DNA of 64,000 bases, taken from positions 779,501 through 843,500 of the forward strand of contig NZ_JAVIWJ010000001.1 in the NCBI RefSeq assembly GCF_034314105.1, in the 5' to 3' direction. Shown one piece after another: positions 55,512-64,000 of the stretch (position 1 is its first letter; each line of letters opens with the position of its first letter). The stretch is from Pseudomonas sp. AB6. GTDB taxonomy: Bacteria > Pseudomonadota > Gammaproteobacteria > Pseudomonadales > Pseudomonadaceae. Under the pieces are notes generated by a model. It was not told the origin of the DNA. It worked only from the letters and a program-made list of their open reading frames with translations, and made no database searches. The position numbers and the translations under genes are program-made.

Positions 55512-56384
55512 ATGGAAATACGCCACTTTCGCTACTTTCTGGCCGTTGCGAAGCACCGGAATTTCACCAGGGCTGCGGAGCAGTTGGGTATTGCCCCGCC
55601 GACCCTGACGCGGCAGATTCAAGACCTGGAGAATGAACTGGGCACACGGGTGTTCCTGCGGCAGCAGCGAGAAGTCAGCCTGACTGACGCCGGCCGGGCA
55701 TTGCAGGTAGAGGCTGAACTGGCGGTGAGGCAGTTTGAAACCGCGCAACTCAACGCACAGCGCGCCGGACGGGGCGAGACCGGGCATATCGAATTGGGTT
55801 ATGTTGCGTCGGCGGTATTTTCCGGTGCGTTGCAGCAGCAAGTCAGCAGCTTTCGTCAGCGCTATCCCGACATTGGTTTTGCCATCAGCGAGAGCTTGAT
55901 GCCTGCGTTGCCGACGTTGATTGAGGAAGGGCGGCTTGATGTCGGCTACATTCGCTCACCGATGCATGTGCCCGATTCGCTCAGCACCCTCAGCCTGGTG
56001 GCGGAAGGCTTCACTTTGGCGGTGCCCGACAGCTCATGGTTGTGCCGTCTGAAAGACCTCAACGCCGTGCATTTGCAAAATGAAACGTTCATTCTTCCCG
56101 AACAGATCTCCGGCACTTTGCAAGTGGCGGCCCACGGTGGCTTCGCGCCAACGCTCGGGCCGCAGCCGGGTGGACTGGTCTCGGTCATCGCGTTGGTTTC
56201 CCTTGGACAGGGTGTGGCGGTGGTGCCTGAATCGGTGGTGGACCATATCAACTTGCCCAACGTGGTGTACCGACGCATTCAGGACTGCCAACCTTCGTCA
56301 TGCTTGTCGCTGGTGTATCGACGATTCGAGAAGGCTCCGGCCGTAGCGCACTTTATAGAGCACGTGAAGCATTGCGCAGAGTAA
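55512..56384 (+). CDS. LysR-family regulator
   Basis: 290 residues: N-terminal HTH (MEIRHFRYFLAVAKHRNFTRAAEQLGIAPPTLTRQIQDLENELGTRVFLR) and a substrate-binding domain (GHIELGYVASAVFSGALQQQV onward). Divergent from the DHA2 exporter with ~125 bp between, the standard arrangement for control of the neighbour. Effector unknown. Confidence 0.93.
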   Translation: MEIRHFRYFLAVAKHRNFTRAAEQLGIAPPTLTRQIQDLENELGTRVFLRQQREVSLTDAGRALQVEAELAVRQFETAQLNAQRAGRGETGHIELGYVASAVFSGALQQQVSSFRQRYPDIGFAISESLMPALPTLIEEGRLDVGYIRSPMHVPDSLSTLSLVAEGFTLAVPDSSWLCRLKDLNAVHLQNETFILPEQISGTLQVAAHGGFAPTLGPQPGGLVSVIALVSLGQGVAVVPESVVDHINLPNVVYRRIQDCQPSSCLSLVYRRFEKAPAVAHFIEHVKHCAE

Positions 56385-56440
56385 GGCGCGCTCGTGGTAC
56401 CAACCCGTTTTGTGGCAAAAATGCTTGAGGAGTTCAACCA

Positions 56441-56818
56441 ATGATCGATCACCTGGACCACCTGGTGCTGACCGCCACCAATGCCCAAGCTGCTCAGGAT
56501 TTTTACGTTCGCGTGTTAGGGATGCAGCTGGAGACCTTTGGTGCAGGGCGTATAGCGTTTACGTTCGGTCATCAGAAAATAAACCTGCACATTAGAGGGC
56601 ATGAGTTCGAGCCCAAAGCCCACCAGCCGGTGCCTGGGGCATTGGATTTATGCTTTGTCGCATCGATCCCATTGGATCAGGTGATCGAACGTTTGAGCGC
56701 GGCCAATTGGCCAATTATTGAAGGCCCCATCATGCGCACTGGCGCCACCGGACCCATTCGTTCGGTGTACCTGCGTGACCCGGATCTGAACCTGATAGAG
56801 ATTTCTGAGTACGTTTGA
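56441..56818 (+). CDS. VOC-family (glyoxalase-fold) protein
   Basis: 125 residues, paired beta-alpha-beta-beta-beta modules (MIDHLDHLVLTATNAQAAQDFYVRVLGMQLETFGAGRIAFTFGHQKINLHI and the SVYLRDPDLNLIEISEYV ending with the metal Glu). Similar to virulence-protein/fosfomycin-resistance-like VOC members, but the substrate is open. GGAG upstream. Downstream of the LysR gene on the same strand. Confidence 0.9.
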   Translation: MIDHLDHLVLTATNAQAAQDFYVRVLGMQLETFGAGRIAFTFGHQKINLHIRGHEFEPKAHQPVPGALDLCFVASIPLDQVIERLSAANWPIIEGPIMRTGATGPIRSVYLRDPDLNLIEISEYV

Positions 56819-56908
56819 CCCGCGATTGGGAGTTGCCTTGCCGACGAAAACGTTAATGCCAGCAACCCAGGTTTCAGGTCGATATAGGCGGCGCAACGAT
56901 AGGCCTTT

Positions 56909-56932
56909 CGTAGGCAAGCATGCCTCCACAAT
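56909..56932. repeat. Solitary REP-like palindrome
   Basis: CGTAGGCAAGCATGCCTCCAC contains the palindromic core GGCAAGCATGCC-type sequence of Pseudomonas REPs; single copy between the convergent VOC and manC genes. Confidence 0.5.
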
Positions 56933-56983
56933 TTGTGCGGCTGCTTGCTATCAAACGTGTCAATGAAATCCTGGCGCCGAGTT

Positions 56984-58441
56984 TCAGGGCTTGGCGGCCT
57001 CCACAGGTACGCGACCATAGATATCGGTGAAGCGAACGATATCGTCCTCGCCCAGGTATTCTCCGCTTTGCACTTCGATCATTACCAGATCGATGACGCC
57101 AGGGTTGACTAAGCGGTGTGTGCGGCCCGGTTTGATGAAGGTTGACTCGTTGGTGTCTAGCAAGAATTCATTTTCGCCATTGGTGACCAGCGCCATACCA
57201 CTGACGACGATCCAGTGTTCACTGCGGTGGTGGTGCATTTGCAATGACAGCGACGCTTGCGGGCGGACCATGATGCGCTTGATTTTGAATCGCTTACCTT
57301 CTTCAAGGATGGTGTAGGTGCCCCATGGGCGGGTGACGGTTCGGTGCAGTCGATAAGCATCATGGCCCTGCCGTTTGAGCTCCTTGGCAATAATGCTTAC
57401 ATCCTGACTACGTTTCGCGTCGGCGATCAATAAGGCGTCAGGTGTGTCAATGATGATTAAATCGTCCAGACCGATACCGCCCACTAGTCGTCTTGGTGAG
57501 TCGATGTAGCAGTTGGTCACGTCCTGTAATACGGTCTGGCCATTGCATTGGTTGCCGTTGTCATCGGTTGGGCTAAGTTCGCGCATCGCTTGCCATGACC
57601 CGATGTCGCTCCAGCCAAGCTGGCAAGGCACCACCGCGACATTCTGCGAAGGCTCCATAACTGCGTAATCAATGGAAATATCCGGGGCCAAAGCGAACAA
57701 CTCGGCATTCAATTCCAATTGCAACTCGTGATCGCCTTCCTTGCATTGGCTTTGCTCCAGGCAGGCGCGTACGGCGGCCAGTACGTTGGGCGCGTGCTCT
57801 TGTAACTCCCGTAGCATAGTGTCGGCGCGCATGCAGAACATGCCTGCATTCCACAAATGAAGGCCGCCGTCCAAGTAGTCTTGAGCGGTCTCGGCATTGG
57901 GCTTCTCGACAAAGCGCGCCACCTGGTAGGAAGAGGTGTTTAGCATTTGGCCTTTTTCGATGTACCCGAAGCCGGTTTCCGCTTTAGTCGGGACGATGCC
58001 GAACGTGGCCATCCAGCCTTTATCTGCAAGTTCTCGTGCCACAGCAACGGCTTCGGCAAAGGCTTTTACGTCCTTGATCAGGTGATCAGCGGGCAGCACC
58101 AACAGGTGCGCATCTTCGCCGTATAACTGGGCGACATGCAGTGCGGCCGCAGCGATGGCCGCCGCTGTATTACGGCCTAACGGTTCGAGAATAAAGTCTA
58201 GTTTTGCGCGGGTAGTGTTCAACTGCCGATAGTCGTCCACCATACGGAAATACACGTCGCGGTTGGTTACGGTGAGAACTCGATTGACCTCTGGCAGCCC
58301 GCAGGCTCGGACGAAGGTCTTTTGCAACAAGCTCTCGCCATCGGGCAGGCGCATGAATGGTTTAGGCATGGCCTCCCGCGATACCGGCCAAAGACGGGTG
58401 CCGGCGCCGCCAGCGATGATGCAAGGAATGAGGATGCTCAT
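56984..58441 (-). CDS. manC: Mannose-1-phosphate guanylyltransferase / mannose-6-phosphate isomerase
   Basis: 485 residues, bifunctional AlgA/ManC type. Nucleotidyltransferase motif IIAGGAGTRLWPVSREAMPKPF, FVEKPN, then C-terminal cupin isomerase domain (RPWGTYTILEEGKRFKIKRIMVRPQASLSLQMHHHRSEHWIVVSGMA). Makes GDP-mannose for exopolysaccharide. ATG shares a base with the wcaJ stop (TAATG), so the genes are translationally coupled. Confidence 0.95.
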   Translation of the reverse strand: MSILIPCIIAGGAGTRLWPVSREAMPKPFMRLPDGESLLQKTFVRACGLPEVNRVLTVTNRDVYFRMVDDYRQLNTTRAKLDFILEPLGRNTAAAIAAAALHVAQLYGEDAHLLVLPADHLIKDVKAFAEAVAVARELADKGWMATFGIVPTKAETGFGYIEKGQMLNTSSYQVARFVEKPNAETAQDYLDGGLHLWNAGMFCMRADTMLRELQEHAPNVLAAVRACLEQSQCKEGDHELQLELNAELFALAPDISIDYAVMEPSQNVAVVPCQLGWSDIGSWQAMRELSPTDDNGNQCNGQTVLQDVTNCYIDSPRRLVGGIGLDDLIIIDTPDALLIADAKRSQDVSIIAKELKRQGHDAYRLHRTVTRPWGTYTILEEGKRFKIKRIMVRPQASLSLQMHHHRSEHWIVVSGMALVTNGENEFLLDTNESTFIKPGRTHRLVNPGVIDLVMIEVQSGEYLGEDDIVRFTDIYGRVPVEAAKP

Positions 58442-59877
58442 TAGTAAGCCTCGCGAGTAAAGAGCACTGCCGGAACAGTGCGGAAAAGGATGTATAGATC
58501 GAACCATACCGACCAGTTTTCGATGTATTCAAGATCGAACTCGACACGTTTCTCGATCTTCTCCACGGTGTCCGTTTCCCCCCGATAGCCGTTGATTTGC
58601 GCCAATCCAGTGATCCCCGGCTTGACCCGATGCCGAGAGGTGTATTCCTTGACGACTTCTTCAAACAGGATGCCTGCGGCCTTTGTTGCTGTAGCGTGGG
58701 GCCTTGGACCAACCATCGACATGCTGCCAGCCAAAACGTTAAACAACTGCGGCAGTTCGTCCAGGCTGGTTCTGCGGATAAACCGGCCTACACGAGTGAT
58801 TCTGGCGTCACCCCGGACAGTCTGAATTTCAGCATTTGCATCCGCTTGATGCCGGTGCATCGAGCGGAACTTGTAGACTTCAATCAAACGGTTGTTATAC
58901 CCATAGCGCTTTTGCCGAAACAGCACCGGCCCACGAGAGTCGAGCTTTATGGCGATGGAAACTGCGAGCATCACTGGCGCAAAAATTAGCAGTGCGATGC
59001 TCGACAAGAGCATGTCTTCAAGCCGTTTGAAGAACGGTGACCAGCCATTCAATGGAACGTCGGATGCGTTGAACATGGGTAGGTTGGCGACTTCGGTGAT
59101 TCGGTTGTGGGCATGTCGGAATGCAACCATATCGGGCACTAACAACACGTTAACCGGCAATCTACGCAGTTCGCGAATGATGTAGTCCATACGGTTTTCC
59201 GCAGTCCAAGGCAGAGCGACTAATACTTGAGTGACTTTTTCTTCGCGAATGAGCCGTTCCAGGTCGCCCGAATTCCCTATCAGCGGCAGATTTGCCACAG
59301 TCGCAGGCATACGCCCAATGCGGTCGTCGATGAACCCGCAAACTCCAGATCGAATATCCTGATTCTGTTCGAGGTATTCAGCCAAACGCTGACCATTTTC
59401 GGTAGCTCCCAGAATAATCGCGTTCTGCAGAAAGACGCCTTTGTGCATTAGGCGTTGGAAGGCCATCAGTACCAGCAACCGTTCAACGCCGAACAGCACG
59501 AAGCTGGTTGCGAACCAGAGCATCAACTGAACGTTGGAAATATAACTGAGCAATGAAAGCGCCTGGTGCATGAACAGCAACAAGCAAAATGCTGAAGACC
59601 AAGCAAAAAGGGTTAGGCGAAAGCGTAAAAGGTTGCTGAAAATAGTTTCTGAATACACCCCTATGGCTTGGAAGATCAGCACGCTGATGAATCCAAAAAA
59701 TAGCAGCACCGCCAAGTAGCTTTTCAGTTCCACAGGATAGTCGTTTTGCCAAAATGCCAAAATCAGCAACCCTGGCAAAATACAGGTGATGCCGTGCATT
59801 ACCCGAACCCCGAATAGGAAGTATTCGACAAGGCTAGTTCGCGTCAGCAGAAGACTGTTAACTGGTCGCAAGCGCAT
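58441..59877 (-). CDS. wcaJ: WcaJ-type undecaprenyl-phosphate glucose phosphotransferase
   Basis: 478 residues from the ATG at 59877, which has AAGGAG 4 nt upstream; the frame is open further but without support. Four or more N-terminal membrane spans, a CoA-binding-3-like domain (NAIILGATENGQRLAEYLEQNQDIRSGVCGFIDDR), a further span, then the bacterial sugar transferase domain (GPVLFRQKRYGYNNRLIEVYKFRSM, RTSLDELPQLFNVLAGSMSMVGPRPH, RVKPGITGLAQINGYRGET). Starts polysaccharide repeat units by loading a sugar phosphate on undecaprenyl phosphate. Only manC accompanies it. Confidence 0.94.
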   Translation of the reverse strand: MRLRPVNSLLLTRTSLVEYFLFGVRVMHGITCILPGLLILAFWQNDYPVELKSYLAVLLFFGFISVLIFQAIGVYSETIFSNLLRFRLTLFAWSSAFCLLLFMHQALSLLSYISNVQLMLWFATSFVLFGVERLLVLMAFQRLMHKGVFLQNAIILGATENGQRLAEYLEQNQDIRSGVCGFIDDRIGRMPATVANLPLIGNSGDLERLIREEKVTQVLVALPWTAENRMDYIIRELRRLPVNVLLVPDMVAFRHAHNRITEVANLPMFNASDVPLNGWSPFFKRLEDMLLSSIALLIFAPVMLAVSIAIKLDSRGPVLFRQKRYGYNNRLIEVYKFRSMHRHQADANAEIQTVRGDARITRVGRFIRRTSLDELPQLFNVLAGSMSMVGPRPHATATKAAGILFEEVVKEYTSRHRVKPGITGLAQINGYRGETDTVEKIEKRVEFDLEYIENWSVWFDLYILFRTVPAVLFTREAY

Positions 59878-60267
59878 AAAACTCCTTACTCCTTTACGGC
59901 ATGAAACGTTGCCGGATTTCGCACTGCAACGGCCATTATTTACAAAAAAGTCAATAAAATGGCTTTTTAGACCACTAACTCCATGAAAGCCAATATTTTG
60001 TCGAATAAACCACAGCCGACTCTTTGTTTTCAATGGTGCTCTGTCTAAAAAACAGAAATATCTTCAATCGGAGGGTAAAAACCACGATATCAGGTAGTCA
60101 GTTCACTCAGCTGAATAGGCAGGTTCAAAGCATAAATCCAATAAAGCCGTGCCTGCCTTCCAGCGGGTCAACGGAAAGAAAATTTATACGTCGAGCCGGA
60201 TTTTTTTTAGTGGCCTTGGGGTCTGACTCTTCACAAGGATATTGGTTTGCCTCTGGTAGGAATCTAA
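59878..60267. other. Gene-free divergent region between wcaJ and the lipid kinase
   Basis: 390 bp, AT-richer than the surroundings (for example the stretch 59,936-60,000). It should hold the wcaJ-manC promoter (leftward) and the lipid-kinase promoter (rightward). I saw no JUMPstart element, clear sigma factor site or credible small gene. Confidence 0.55.
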
Positions 60268-61197
60268 ATGACGCAGCGCACGGCTCTTTTGATACTTCAC
60301 GGGAAGCAAGCCCTTAATGAAGAGGTACGCGCCGCGGTTGGGGCCAAACGTGAAGAGGGCTGGCAGCTTGGAGTGAGGGTGACTTGGGAGCCCGGAGATG
60401 CCCAGCGGCTGGTGAACGAGGCGCTGGCCGCGGGTTTCCGGACAATCATCGCTGGCGGCGGTGACGGAACATTGCGCGAAATTGCTCAAGCCTTAGTATT
60501 GGCGCACGCCGAGTATCCACACCAAGTCAGCCTGGTATTGCTGCCCATGGGAACTGCCAATGATTTCGCGCGTGCGGCTGGTGTGCCAATGGCTGCCAAA
60601 GCGGCGTTGGACCTGCTTGAGCTGCCAGCTCGGGAAGTGGATGTCGGGGATGTCGACGGACAATTGTTTTTGAACATGGCAACCGGTGGCTTTGGTAGCC
60701 AGGTTACTGCGAGTACCTCTGAAGACCTGAAGAAAGTATTGGGTGGTGCGGCTTACTTGTTTACTGGGCTGTCACGCTTTAGTGAATTGCGCGCGGCCTA
60801 TGGTGAGTTGACCGGACCTGACTTTCATTGGTGTGGCGACCTTTTGGCACTGGGTATCGGAAACGGCCGCCAAGCGGGCGGCGGGCATGTGTTGTGTCCT
60901 ACAGCCCTGGCTGATGACGGTTTGCTGGACATCAGTATTTTGCCCGCGCCTCAAGAAGTCGTGAGCACCCTTAAAGGGTTGCTCGAAGGAGGACTAGGCA
61001 TTGACAACATGTTCGTGCGTGCACGTCTGCCGTGGGTTGAACTCAAATCGACCCGTGGTTTGGACATAAATCTCGACGGTGAACCGTTGAGCGGCGAGAG
61101 CTTGCACTTTTCGGTCCGACCGCGAGCGTTGCGGGTGCATTTGCCCGAACACTCACCGCTGTTGGGTGACATCGAGCCGCTCAATCGTCGAGGCTGA
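60268..61197 (+). CDS. yegS: YegS-type lipid/diacylglycerol kinase
   Basis: 309 residues. DAGK catalytic motif IIAGGGDGTLREIAQALV, PMGTANDFARAAGVP and C-terminal LDGEPL segment fit YegS of E. coli, a cytosolic lipid kinase. TAGGA upstream. The 3' end overlaps the convergent response regulator by 17 bp. Confidence 0.93.
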   Translation: MTQRTALLILHGKQALNEEVRAAVGAKREEGWQLGVRVTWEPGDAQRLVNEALAAGFRTIIAGGGDGTLREIAQALVLAHAEYPHQVSLVLLPMGTANDFARAAGVPMAAKAALDLLELPAREVDVGDVDGQLFLNMATGGFGSQVTASTSEDLKKVLGGAAYLFTGLSRFSELRAAYGELTGPDFHWCGDLLALGIGNGRQAGGGHVLCPTALADDGLLDISILPAPQEVVSTLKGLLEGGLGIDNMFVRARLPWVELKSTRGLDINLDGEPLSGESLHFSVRPRALRVHLPEHSPLLGDIEPLNRRG

Positions 61198-61840
61198 TAA
61201 TTCGTTCGCGAACGCAAAACAACACCAAGCCTGCGACGTCGAATATCTGCAAGCGCTTCATGATTTGCGCTCGATGAGTTTCGATTGTCTTTATGCTCAA
61301 ACCAAGACCCCCGGCAATTTCTCGGGTGGATTTACCGCGAGCGATCAAGCGAAGGATTTCTGTTTGGCGGCTGGTCAAATTGTGCGCAACGACGCGTTCG
61401 GGACGGCGCGCGTGGACGCTGATCAATGCTTGATTGATTACAGCATGGGCAATAGCAGGGCTGAGGTAACGCTCGTTATTGCGAAGTGCGGTCAAGGCCT
61501 GTTCGAGTTCGGTGCCGGTTGCGTCTTTGAGTAAGTAACCATGGGCACCTCTCTCCAGCGCACGCATGATCATCTGGGGGTCGGTGTGCATCGACAAGAT
61601 CAGTACGCTGCTCAGGGGCAGCTCATTGAGCAACTGCTCCATGGCATCCAGACCATTGGTGTCCTTCATGGAGATGTCCAAAAGGATAATGTCCGGCCGC
61701 AAGCGTCGCGCCAGTTCGAGTAATTGGGAACCATCGTCGGCTTCGCCGATCACGGCATAACCTGGAAACTCTGAAATCAGCGCACGCACACCGGCCCTGA
61801 TCAGCGCGTGGTCATCGACTAGAAGCAGGTTGCACGTCAT
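61181..61840 (-). CDS. NarL/LuxR-type response regulator
   Basis: 219 residues from the ATG at 61840, overlapping the kinase stop by 4 bp (ATGA); an upstream extension reads back into the kinase gene. Receiver (LLLVDDHALIRAGVRALI, phospho-Asp in DIILLDISM, Lys in GYLLKDA) and LuxR HTH (LTSRQTEILRLIARGKSTREIAGGLGLSIKTIETHRAQIMKRL). Partner of the kinase directly upstream. Confidence 0.95.
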   Translation of the reverse strand: MTCNLLLVDDHALIRAGVRALISEFPGYAVIGEADDGSQLLELARRLRPDIILLDISMKDTNGLDAMEQLLNELPLSSVLILSMHTDPQMIMRALERGAHGYLLKDATGTELEQALTALRNNERYLSPAIAHAVINQALISVHARRPERVVAHNLTSRQTEILRLIARGKSTREIAGGLGLSIKTIETHRAQIMKRLQIFDVAGLVLFCVRERIISLDD

Positions 61841-62727
61841 AAGCCCCTGCTTGTATTGGCGCGTTCGCGAGCACGGGGTGCCCAAGGAAAAAGAGCGTCA
61901 ATGTGGGTGCCCTCGCCGGGGTGGCTGTAAACCTTTAACGTACCGCTCAGCAGCGCAATACGTTCTGCCATACCCGCCATGCCACGTTGCCCTTGTTGCC
62001 CTGGGTTTTTAGCAGGCAGAAAACCGATGCCATCATCTGCTATGTGCAGTAATAGTCCTTCTGGTGAGCGCTGCAAACGGACCAAAAGATTGTTTGCGGC
62101 GGCATGTCTCAGCATATTAGTCACGGCTTCTTGAGTGATTCTAAACGCCGCAACCGCGACCTCTTCCGATATGCCAGACAAGCGCTGATGACATTCCAAA
62201 CTCCAATGCACAGCCGTGTCACTCAGCGTGCGCGACAGATGCGCACGCAAGCTGGCTTCTAGCCCAAGACTGGCCAGTTGGCGAGGATTGAGAATAGCCG
62301 ATACATCGCGCACCTTCGTGAGCGTCTCTTCCAGCGTTGTACATAGCGTTAAAAACTGTTTCTCCAGTTCCACCGGTATATGGCGTTGCAGCAAGTCGCT
62401 TTGCAGTTTGGCGGCGGTAAGCATCTGCCCAATGTCGTCATGCAGTTCGCGGCTAAGCCGATGACGTTCTGTCTCTTGAACTTCAAGCATGCGTTCAGCC
62501 AATTCTTGTGGCTGAAAATTAATCGAGTTACCTGACCTGCGTTGCACATACCAGACGCTGGCGACTGTCGCTAGGTTTAGCGCTAACAGTTCAGGCGGCA
62601 ATGCCATTGCGGCGAGATAAACTGCGAGATTGCCTGCGATCAATCCCCCGCAGAGTGCGACTGTCAACCAGCGAGCGTTATTTTTGCTCAGAGACCGAAA
62701 TTTGAGTGATTTAATGCTGGCATACAT
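61837..62727 (-). CDS. NarX-type sensor histidine kinase (HisKA_3)
   Basis: 296 residues from the ATG at 62727 (a longer TTG-started form to 62808 is possible; neither has a clear ribosome site). Two membrane spans at the N-terminus with almost no periplasmic loop, then HisKA_3 with LSRELHDDIGQML and HATPase_c (ITQEAVTNMLRHA, ADDGIGF, GQRGMAGMAERI). Pairs with the downstream NarL-type regulator. Lacking a sensor domain, it may sense membrane state or a partner protein. Confidence 0.9.
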   Translation of the reverse strand: MYASIKSLKFRSLSKNNARWLTVALCGGLIAGNLAVYLAAMALPPELLALNLATVASVWYVQRRSGNSINFQPQELAERMLEVQETERHRLSRELHDDIGQMLTAAKLQSDLLQRHIPVELEKQFLTLCTTLEETLTKVRDVSAILNPRQLASLGLEASLRAHLSRTLSDTAVHWSLECHQRLSGISEEVAVAAFRITQEAVTNMLRHAAANNLLVRLQRSPEGLLLHIADDGIGFLPAKNPGQQGQRGMAGMAERIALLSGTLKVYSHPGEGTHIDALFPWAPRARERANTSRGL

Positions 62728-62934
62728 AGCGAAAAAGCCATTTGATGTTCGCTGCGGATAACCCGATCGGATTGCTATCGGGTCAATATCAGTTCTAGAA
62801 GAATGCAAATGAGTGCGTTAACGCCGCGCAAAGTTGCGATAGCGCAAGAACAGGTGGTTAGCGTAGCGCCTTGAAAGTCGATGCGCGACCCAAACGTGCA
62901 TTGTCAGCCCGCAGGGTCGGCTGAGGTTGATCAA

Positions 62935-63420
62935 TTAATGTCTGTGGGCTGGGACGTTTAATCGCAGCGCCAAGGAGGGCGACCATGTTGCTGTCGGCAT
63001 GAGACTGGCTAATTCATGTTCGAGTCCGGCGATGGTCGCAAATGAGTACAGCAATTCCGCTTGTTCGCTGTCATCGAGGGGCAAAAGCCCGGTGGTTGCA
63101 TCGACCAGTTCAAGTTGCCAAGCGAGGAGGGTGAAGCAGTTTTCCAGCGCTCGTAACGCATCACCCTGCAACGTGGTATGGGGGTAAGCCAGGCTTAGCA
63201 AGCGACTGATTCGCAAGGAAAAATCAGTGATGCCGTCTAGGCCCAACTCGTCTGCCTTATGAGCAAGGGTCAACAAGGTTCCAAGCAAGCATTCGATAGC
63301 GTCTTTGTCATTAGCAAATAGCTCCAAGTGACTCAGGCATTCGTCTGACTTGGCAAGAAGCTTTTGGGCTTCCATCAGAAAATCGGGGAGCAAATGTTGC
63401 CACTCAATGTCCTTCAACAT
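62935..63420 (-). CDS. Stand-alone Hpt-like helical protein, possibly chemotaxis-linked
   Basis: 161 residues, mostly helical. The first 80 residues resemble the P1 phosphotransfer domain of CheA: LLPDFLMEAQKLLAKSDECLSHLE, then a helix with His54 in TLAHKADELGLDGITDFSLRISRLL, in register with the HTLKGSAxxLG motif but with the Lys-Gly-Ser pattern altered. The C-terminal half has no recognised motif. Divergent from cheV, which supports a chemotaxis or phosphorelay role. Family assignment is inference. Confidence 0.55.
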   Translation of the reverse strand: MLKDIEWQHLLPDFLMEAQKLLAKSDECLSHLELFANDKDAIECLLGTLLTLAHKADELGLDGITDFSLRISRLLSLAYPHTTLQGDALRALENCFTLLAWQLELVDATTGLLPLDDSEQAELLYSFATIAGLEHELASLMPTATWSPSLALRLNVPAHRH

Positions 63421-63906
63421 GCTTTATCTCCACAGCTCTTGGTCAGCGAACGTAAATCTCGCTTGGCGAGTGGCCTCAAGTTAATGTTGAAACCAAACGG
63501 AAGTCTGTAGGCCGTTTCCGAATCTTGTTTTTTAACTGTATAGATCAACTCGATCCACTGTCTGCAAGACCGTCTCACAAGGCTTGGGTCATTCCTTTCA
63601 CCGCCCATGACGGCATGCCTCGCTGGTCTAGAAACATAGGCGATAGCGCTTTTCGTATTGTTTGATCTGGGTCGTGCTATCGCCGACACAAGCCTGGCTC
63701 CGATGTTGCGATGAGAATAGCGTCACATTAATGTCTATTGCACAGGGCGAATATCAGGTTGGGCCTGACGGCTACTCAGGGATTCCCTTAATATTAATAT
63801 GACATCAATAGCTCCGTGCCATACTTCCTACCCATTAAGGTCTTGCGCGTTTCAGCCGATAACCAATGAAGCGCTCTAATACTCGAACCATTCCCCAGGA
63901 GTCATA
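63421..63906. other. Gene-free region between the Hpt-like gene and cheV
   Basis: 486 bp, AT-rich, containing TTAATATTAA at 63,788-63,797 and the sigma28 promoter of cheV (annotated separately). A minus-strand frame at 63,414-63,689 lacks protein-like features and is not accepted. The promoter of the Hpt-like gene should also lie here but is not recognised. Confidence 0.55.
63836..63862 (+). promoter_or_regulatory. Sigma28 (FliA) promoter of cheV
   Basis: TAAGGTCT, an 11-nt spacer, then GCCGATAA. The -10 element is a perfect match and the -35 matches TAAAGTTT at 6 of 8, with the exact N11 spacing of flagellar class IV promoters. Transcription should start about 63,869, some 38 bp before the cheV ATG. 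Confidence 0.88.
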
Positions 63907-64000
63907 ATGGCCGGCATTCTCGACACGGTAGATCAACGCACGCAGCTGGTGGGTGAGAACCGCCTGGAAATCTTGATGTTCCGCCTAGTGGGTCGGCAGT
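63907..64000 (+). CDS. cheV: CheV chemotaxis coupling protein, N-terminal fragment
   Basis: Only the first 31 codons are inside the window. They read MAGILDTVDQRTQLVGENRLEILMFRL..., the typical start of pseudomonad CheV, entering the CheW-like domain. CAGGAG lies 5 nt upstream of the ATG. CheV couples chemoreceptors to CheA and normally has a C-terminal receiver domain, not visible here. Confidence 0.85.
   Translation, partial: MAGILDTVDQRTQLVGENRLEILMFRLVGRQ

Noticed and set aside
63414..63689. 91-codon minus-strand frame next to the Hpt-like gene
   Set aside because: No motif, poor composition, and it overlaps the promoter-bearing gap; no ribosome site seen.

Overview
The window looks like a chromosomal segment of a Pseudomonas from the fluorescens group. 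The evidence is high GC content, a complete bkdR/bkdA1-bkdA2-bkdB-lpdV locus, a cheV gene at the right edge, a Nit1C cluster like that of cyanide-using P. fluorescens strains, and many short intergenic REP palindromes arranged as inverted pairs. No rRNA, tRNA, insertion sequence, phage or CRISPR array was seen.

Left third (about 0.6-20.4 kb, all minus strand): a hydrogen-oxidation island. Read in the direction of transcription it runs hoxA-hoxB-hoxC-hoxJ (H2-sensing regulatory hydrogenase, kinase and NtrC-type activator), hoxN (nickel permease), then hoxK-G-Z-M-L-O-Q-R-T-V-hypA-B-F-C-D-E. The second block holds the membrane-bound [NiFe] hydrogenase, its cytochrome b, the endopeptidase, the HoxL/O/Q/R/T/V maturation set for aerobic assembly, and the Hyp factors that build the NiFe(CN)2CO site. 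Gene content and order within these blocks match the Ralstonia eutropha MBH/RH locus, but no hypX is present. HoxK carries the six-cysteine pattern of oxygen-tolerant hydrogenases. HypF is a short form with only the Kae1-like domain. HypB has a histidine-rich loop inside its GTPase domain.

Middle (20.8-32.5 kb): a DoxX-like protein and a GapN-like aldehyde dehydrogenase that lacks the usual catalytic Glu; a divergent dmeR-dmeF metal-efflux pair with a G-tract operator; an FUSC-type membrane protein; the branched-chain keto-acid dehydrogenase operon with its Lrp-type activator; and an MFS transporter.

32.6-40.8 kb: a sigma54-dependent activator divergent from a seven-gene Nit1C cluster (MSMEG_0572-type protein, nitrilase, radical SAM protein, GNAT, AIR-synthase-like protein, small MSMEG_0570-type protein, flavoprotein). 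The intergenic region holds a GG-N10-GC promoter, an IHF-like site and two related 12-bp palindromes 23 bp apart. The layout suggests a complete enhancer-driven switch. A REP hairpin lies between the first two genes of the operon.

Right third (41-64 kb): mostly ordinary accessory metabolism and signalling. It includes a GntR/MFS/amidohydrolase unit, an OmpR-type two-component system, a FocA-family channel, a nicotinamidase, a D-2-hydroxyacid dehydrogenase, CdaR with glycerate kinase, a probable Fe(II)/2-oxoglutarate oxygenase, a DHA2 exporter with a LysR regulator, and a manC-wcaJ polysaccharide pair. It ends with a YegS-type lipid kinase, a NarL-type two-component system, a stand-alone Hpt-like protein and the start of cheV, which has a clear sigma28 promoter.
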